Source: Monoraphidium neglectum
Lineage: Eukaryota; Chlorophyta; Chlorophyceae; Sphaeropleales; Selenastraceae
Length of the DNA stretch: 11,058 nucleotides
Direction: 5' to 3'
Assembly: GCF_000611645.1 (NCBI RefSeq)
Contig: NW_014012697.1
Location: 7,791-18,848, forward strand
A program made the translations under genes and the position numbers. Positions 7,637 to 11,058 of this stretch are shown piece after piece; position 1 is the first letter of the stretch, and the number at the start of each line of letters is the position of its first letter. A model generated the notes under the pieces. The model saw only the letters and a program-made list of their open reading frames with translations, ran no database searches and was not told the DNA's origin.

Positions 7637-7924
7637 TTGCAGGTATATGTAGTCAGTGACGTAGCAATGGGGCATCAGGTGCTGTTGTGGCGCACACAGA
7701 TACTCGACCACACCTCATGATCCCTTGGTCTGAGGTTCGAGTCCCTCGTGTGCGAGGCCAAACCCCACTGCATGTGGACGCTCGGGATAGCCTGCCCTCG
7801 GGTGGGTGCTCAGATTTACCTCCTCTGGAGCGCGGCTGAGTTTCCTTACATATAGATGCGACTGCAGTGAACGGCTGGCCCTCCACATGGCCCCTGATGT
7901 CACCCTATTGCTCAAAAATCATCT
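7637..7924 (+). mobile_element. tRNA-like SINE-like element, copy 2
   Basis: Homologue of 2919-3187. It has a perfect box B, GGTTCGAGTCC (7734-7744), and a box A-like TGGCGCACACAG (7688-7699) 46 bp upstream. CGCACAC (7691-7697) and GTGTGCG (7748-7754) form a perfect 7-bp stem; directly inside its 3' arm GAGG/CCTC (7732-7735, 7744-7747) closes an 8-nt T-like loop. With only 50 nt between the outer arms it is too short for a normal cloverleaf, and the standard 7 nt before box A do not pair, so it is not a functional tRNA gene. The body carries about 45 bp (about 7807-7852) that has little match in copy 1. The end of the element is set by loss of similarity; no poly(A) tail was seen. Confidence 0.5.
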
Positions 7925-8486
7925 TTTGTAAGCACATCTTTAAGTTCAAGGCGCCAGTGGTGCAGAGGTCGCAAGTGCCTGGATTGTGGCGGCACGTCCA
8001 CAACAGCCCATATTTCATACATTATCAGACTCACGAGCACAGCAGCTCGTTTACACAGCAAGACAATGTCACGTGACATCAAAGGTCTGATGCTTGCCAT
8101 CTGTCTTGTAATACGCCTGATCACGCGCGCTTAGTCACATATCCTCGGGTAATTGACTGCGTTGCATCCTGCGAGAGGGATGTTTGACCAGTGGTCGACA
8201 GAAGTCCTCGAGGCGCGCTGAAGCTCGTGAAAAGGATTGTGGACGACAAATAGTTGGTATTTGTTGTTTGATTTGTGTTTCGCCACGTTTGCTTTGCGAA
8301 GTGTCGCCAAGTGTGGCCCGCACAAACCCATCGTGTCTCTAGCAGTACCGTACAGTGAGCGATTGCGAAAGTTGAAGTGTTGACAACAGAGTTCGTATAG
8401 TGCCGAGTTCTCGCCGACTGTTTCCGCGCTGCGACCCCGGGTCAAACGGAAAAACACCACCTGCTGCGATTTGGGCTCCGCCAGCG
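7925..8486 (+). promoter_or_regulatory. Upstream region of gene B, with a 14-bp CACGTG palindrome
   Basis: No plus-strand gene is seen. ATGTCACGTGACAT (8066-8079) is a perfect palindrome around CACGTG, a good bZIP/bHLH (G-box) site, about 410 bp before the ATG. Similarity to the gene A upstream region appears only in the last 50 bp or so. No clear TATA box was found. Confidence 0.35.
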
Positions 8487-9985
8487 ATGGAGGAAGACAA
8501 AGCAAACCAACCTGTCCGAAAGTCTCTGCGGCTGCTGGAACGCGCCGCCGCCGAGCCCGTTGCTTCGCAGCAGCGCGTGGCCGTCGGCGCAAACGTCACA
8601 AGGCGAGTGCACCTGCAAACTGCACATTCTGGTGGGATTGCAATGTATTGCAGCCACGAAAGCTGGCTTTCAGCGGACTGCCCAGAAAAGCCGTGGCAGA
8701 CGGGAGGCCTTGGGTGTGCAATGACACCGCATCCCTGCTCCTCAGCATCCATGCACACCGCGCTGCAGGCCGATGGCGAAGCCCATGAAGGTCAATACAC
8801 CGCGAGTCGAGACCCACGACAAGACCCGGCGGGCCCGCGGAGGCAGACTCAGGATCAGGAAGAACCTGACGGCCAGGTGCGCAGCATCAGGAGGATGTGG
8901 CACCTGGGGTAAAGACACCTCTGCCCCCCATGGGGGTGGGGTACTACCCCACCACCCCAAGCAGGGGTGAATATCCTGGCCTGTGATTGCAACCTCGATC
9001 CAGCTGCGGAAGCGGTGTGGCGGCCGTGCGCTTGTCAGTACGCCGCGTCTCTCAGTCACCCCCACCTGCTGCGCAAAACCTCCCGTTGGCGCCCTTGCCT
9101 GCAACCACTTGATGCCCGCAGGACCTGTATCAAGCTGCCTGCGCAGACGATCGCTGTGCAGCCGGACCCCGCACGCGACAAGCAGCCACTTTGCGACCCT
9201 CCCGCGCCGGCAGTGCCGCCGCACCCGCTCCTCACACAGGAGTCTGTCGCGCTCCCAACCCTCAGGACCCTTGCCATCCCCACCCGCCAGACTCCGATCA
9301 ATGGCGGCGCTGCCACGCCGCAGCCGTCGCAGCTGACGCACCCCCACGAGACGGAGGATGAGGCCAGCAGCGGCATCAGTGGCGGCGGCGGCAACCTCGG
9401 CGTCCAAGGCCGCTCCCCCCTGGCGCCAATCGCTGTCACGGAAGTCAACTGGCCCCCCCACTGCAACGACGCCGACCTCCTGCTGCCGTTGGAGGGCACC
9501 GACCCCGCCACCATCGCCGAGGTGCGCGTGGAAAAGGTGCCTGCATGCAGATCCTTGCTCGGGCCGTCGCATGGCATGGCAAGTTGTGCGAGCACGCGTG
9601 CATCCAACCTCGCTTATCAAGCCTGATGATACATGATGCACCAGATGAGAGCGGGCACAGACACATCAACACATGCCTTTTACCCCCCAACCTCCCACAA
9701 ACACAGGCGCGGGCGGTGCTGGCGGCTGCGCGCGGCGCGTCCGCGCCCCACACTCACTTCATCGAGTTTCTGGAGCCGCAGCTGGGCAGCCCCGAGGCCG
9801 CCCCCTTCGTCCGCCACCTGCTGCACCACTGGCGCTGCGCCGCGCCGCTGGACTGCGCGGGCGCGGGCGATGGGCCCAACAAGGGGGGGTATGAGGGCGC
9901 CTGCTCGCCCTATGAGATGCCCGCAGAGCCCGAGGCAGCTTCCTGGGCCCTGGAGATGGCGGCGGTGTTTTCGGGTGTGCTGTAG
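8487..9985 (+). CDS. Gene B: unrecognised four-exon protein, 300 aa, paralogue of gene A
   Basis: Exons 8487-8602, 8769-8876, 9122-9521 and 9707-9985 (TAG) join to 903 nt. Introns are 8603-8768 (GC-AG, phase 2), 8877-9121 (GT-AG, phase 2) and 9522-9706 (GT-AG, phase 0), the same phases as gene A. Exon 1 is the same length as in A (116 nt) and exon 4 too (279 nt). Exon 1 encodes KSLRLLERAAAEP; exon 2 is basic with RGGRLRIRKN; exon 3 begins TCIKLPAQTIAVQP, unlike A, then joins the common ESVALPTLRTLAIPTRQTP, a Gly run and EVNWPPHC; exon 4 has FIEFLEPQLGSPEA and PFVRHLLHHWRCAAPLDC. Both copies keep frame and splice sites, so both look functional. An in-frame upstream ATG exists at 8400; 8487 was chosen because it matches gene A. 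The family is not recognised. Confidence 0.8.
8603..8768 (+). other. GC-AG intron 1 of gene B
   Basis: ACAAG then GCGAGT at the donor; CGCTGCAG at the acceptor. Length is 166 nt, phase 2. It is the counterpart of 3891-4052, so the GC donor predates the duplication or was copied with it. Confidence 0.75.
8932..8958. other. GC-rich hairpin in intron 2 of gene B
   Basis: GTGGGG (8936-8941) pairs with CCCCAC (8947-8952) around a TACTA loop, and the stem extends with GGGG/CCCC outside a two-base bulge. Intron 2 of gene A lacks it and is about 40 nt shorter. Confidence 0.6.
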
Positions 9986-10518
9986 ATATGTTTTCCCATG
10001 CTTTTGCGCCCTGGCTGGGTTGCCCTAGGGACCCCACTCCTACCTGACCCTTGCAGCGTTTGCGTATTTGTTCACAGGCCCCCAGGGCTGTGTCGCCTGC
10101 ATCGTGTCCCTTTGCACTCCTTTCTTTGGATGCCACCCCCCTTTGTGGCTGCTGGTGTGCCGCGGTCGCCCTGCGCCTGTCCCCTGCGTATCCTGCTCTG
10201 CCGCCCCCTGGGCCGCGTCCCGCGCCTTTGCGCCGGCCCGTCCTTGCCCTCTCTGTCAAGGCCAGCCACATGCAATTTCTACTGCCTCCCAGCCTCCCGC
10301 AGCCGCAACTGTCTTGCTCCCAGATCAGTATCCTTGCCTTCTAACAACCAACTCGGACTCCAGCAAGTGTCAACGTTTTGCCTGCACACGGCGCCTTGAA
10401 CACACGGCACCTGCCATCAGCCGCCAATGTTTGTGCAACAGGCCGCCCCTGCGCCTTGCAAGACTTGACCGTATGGCGCCTTGCTGTCTTTGAACTTTTG
10501 TAACGGCTCATCAGCCGG
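9986..10518 (+). other. Long 3' UTR of gene B
   Basis: Counterpart of 5242-5760. The first 30 nt after the stop differ; from about 10033 the copies match closely, with the 54-bp exact block at 10181-10234. Cleavage is expected shortly after TGTAA at 10499-10503. Confidence 0.7.
10499..10503 (+). terminator. Polyadenylation signal TGTAA of gene B
   Basis: Aligned with the gene A signal and about 515 nt after the stop. Only some 45 bp separate it from the opposite-strand TGTAA at 10549-10553, so the two genes end tail to tail. Confidence 0.7.
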
Positions 10519-10548
10519 TCACTAGACAGAAAGTAAATTGGATGATGC

Positions 10549-10553
10549 TTACA
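10549..10553 (-). terminator. Polyadenylation signal TGTAA of the right-edge minus-strand gene
   Basis: TTACA on the plus strand. It gives a 3' UTR of about 400 nt for the minus-strand exon that stops at 10954-10956. It is the first such motif downstream of that stop on this strand, by eye. Confidence 0.45.
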
Positions 10554-10829
10554 CAGCAATAAGCTGGGTGCATGGCGCTTCAACGAAACACAAACCGCAC
10601 CGACTAGGTCGTCAATCCAAGCTGAACTGAAGGCAGCTGCAGCTCGGATGAAAACACGCTGGGGTGGACACTGGACTGCAAAGAGAGTGGCTCCCACCGC
10701 TGGCGCCGCGGCGCGTCCAAACGGCGCCGCGGGACGAGACCAAAGGAGCGAGGTTCACAAGCGAAGCAAGCCAGGGGGTCAAGCCAATGGGAAGGCAGGC
10801 CTCACGGCCGGGAAAAGGGAGTGCTTGCA

Positions 10830-10852
10830 CGCGCGCATATCCACCGCGCGCG
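10830..10852. other. Perfect 7-bp CG-alternating hairpin
   Basis: CGCGCGC, a 9-nt loop, GCGCGCG. It lies in the putative 3' UTR of the minus-strand gene. Confidence 0.55.
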
Positions 10853-10891
10853 AGAGGCTGCCCAACGACACGAATCCGACCGGCGCTTCCA

Positions 10892-10955
10892 GATCAGATG
10901 TGTTCAGATCAGGTCAGATCTGATCCGATCGGATCTGAGCGGATCTGTTCAGATC
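10892..10955. repeat. Cluster of eight GATC sites with nested palindromes
   Basis: Eight GATC tetramers lie in 64 bp. TGTTCAGATCA occurs twice (10901-10911 and 10946-10956), and GATCCGATCGGATC (10922-10935) is a perfect 14-bp palindrome. The last GATC overlaps the stop codon of the minus-strand exon. Confidence 0.85.
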
Positions 10956-11010
10956 AGTGCACCCCCTGGAAGCTCAGGTCCAGGGCCTCCCCCACCAATT
11001 TGGCTTGCTC
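10954..11010 (-). CDS. Last coding exon of a convergent minus-strand gene (partial)
   Basis: On the minus strand a long C/T-rich tract (11058-11013) ends in CTCCTCAG, a textbook splice acceptor. It is followed by 57 nt encoding EQAKLVGEALDLSFQGVH and TGA (10956-10954). The rest of the gene lies outside the window. Eighteen residues are too few to name a family. A TGTAA at a sensible distance (10553) supports it. The main doubt is that such a short open stretch can occur by chance; the acceptor quality and natural-looking amino-acid sequence argue otherwise. Confidence 0.45.
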   Translation of the reverse strand, partial: EQAKLVGEALDLSFQGVH

Positions 11011-11058
11011 CTGAGGAGGATAGGGTTGAGGGAGGGGACGAGGGAGTGGGTGAGGGGG

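Larger units (their letters stand above)
2919..10850 (+). repeat. Tandem segmental duplication, offset about 4.7 kb
   Basis: Unit 1 runs from 2919 to about 5760, possibly 6320; unit 2 from 7637 to about 10518, possibly 10850. Offsets between matching points are nearly constant: element start 4718, ATG 4712, exon 2 4716, exon 3 4762, exon 4 4744, TGTAA 4756. The SINE-like element is therefore probably part of the unit. The spacer 6320-7636 is unrelated. The downstream limit is uncertain because similarity fades beyond the 3' UTR. Confidence 0.6.

Noticed and set aside
7949..7985. A second tRNA-like 5' half (CAGTGGTGCAGAGG) upstream of gene B
   Set aside because: No box B-like sequence follows at the right distance.
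8131..8592. Minus-strand ORF of 153 codons upstream of gene B
   Set aside because: It overlaps exon 1 of gene B on the other strand; its N-terminal Arg/Ala-rich part is a shadow of that exon, and nothing similar occurs in front of gene A.
1..11058. CRISPR array, bacterial operon, viral or organellar genes
   Set aside because: No regularly spaced repeats, no Shine-Dalgarno-led gene clusters, and clear spliceosomal introns throughout.

Overview
The window looks like nuclear DNA of a green alga (chlorophyte). It is GC-rich, its genes are split by short introns of about 150-330 nt, it carries many microsatellites, and the genes end about 500 nt before a TGTAA motif, the usual chlorophyte polyadenylation signal. 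Nothing bacterial, viral or organellar was seen. All splice sites were read by eye, from reading-frame continuity and from comparison of two paralogues; there is no transcript evidence.

Layout. (1) 1-1714 (+): the 3' end of a large gene, four exons in the window. It ends in a conserved motif ([13 protein letters not shown]) that I associate from memory with a large, functionally uncharacterised eukaryotic protein family. Its first visible intron is filled by a (GT)n tract. (2) 1715-2918: 3' UTR and intergenic DNA, with a (TGC)22 microsatellite that lies inside a doubtful minus-strand ORF as a poly-serine run. (3) 2919-3187: a tRNA-like, SINE-like element. (4) 3775-5241 (+): gene A, four exons, 303 aa, family not recognised, with a long 3' UTR. 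(5) 5760-7636: telomere-like repeats, a possible relic of a convergent minus-strand gene end, and a frame-shifted Ala/Pro-rich pseudogene-like tract. (6) 7637-7924: a second copy of the SINE-like element. (7) 8487-9985 (+): gene B, paralogue of A, 300 aa, same four-exon structure. (8) 10549-11058 (-): 3' UTR and apparent last coding exon of a convergent gene.

The main result is that elements 3-4 and 6-7 form a tandem segmental duplication with an offset of about 4.7 kb. A and B share intron positions and phases. In both, the first intron has a GC donor instead of GT. From the middle of exon 3 through intron 3, exon 4 and much of the 3' UTR the copies are nearly identical (intron 3 about 95% by eye, and a 54-bp exact block in the 3' UTR). 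Promoters, exons 1-2 and introns 1-2 have diverged strongly. That pattern fits recent gene conversion of the 3' half, or a conserved 3' UTR function. The A/B protein family and the tRNA-like element are the best candidates for something undescribed.
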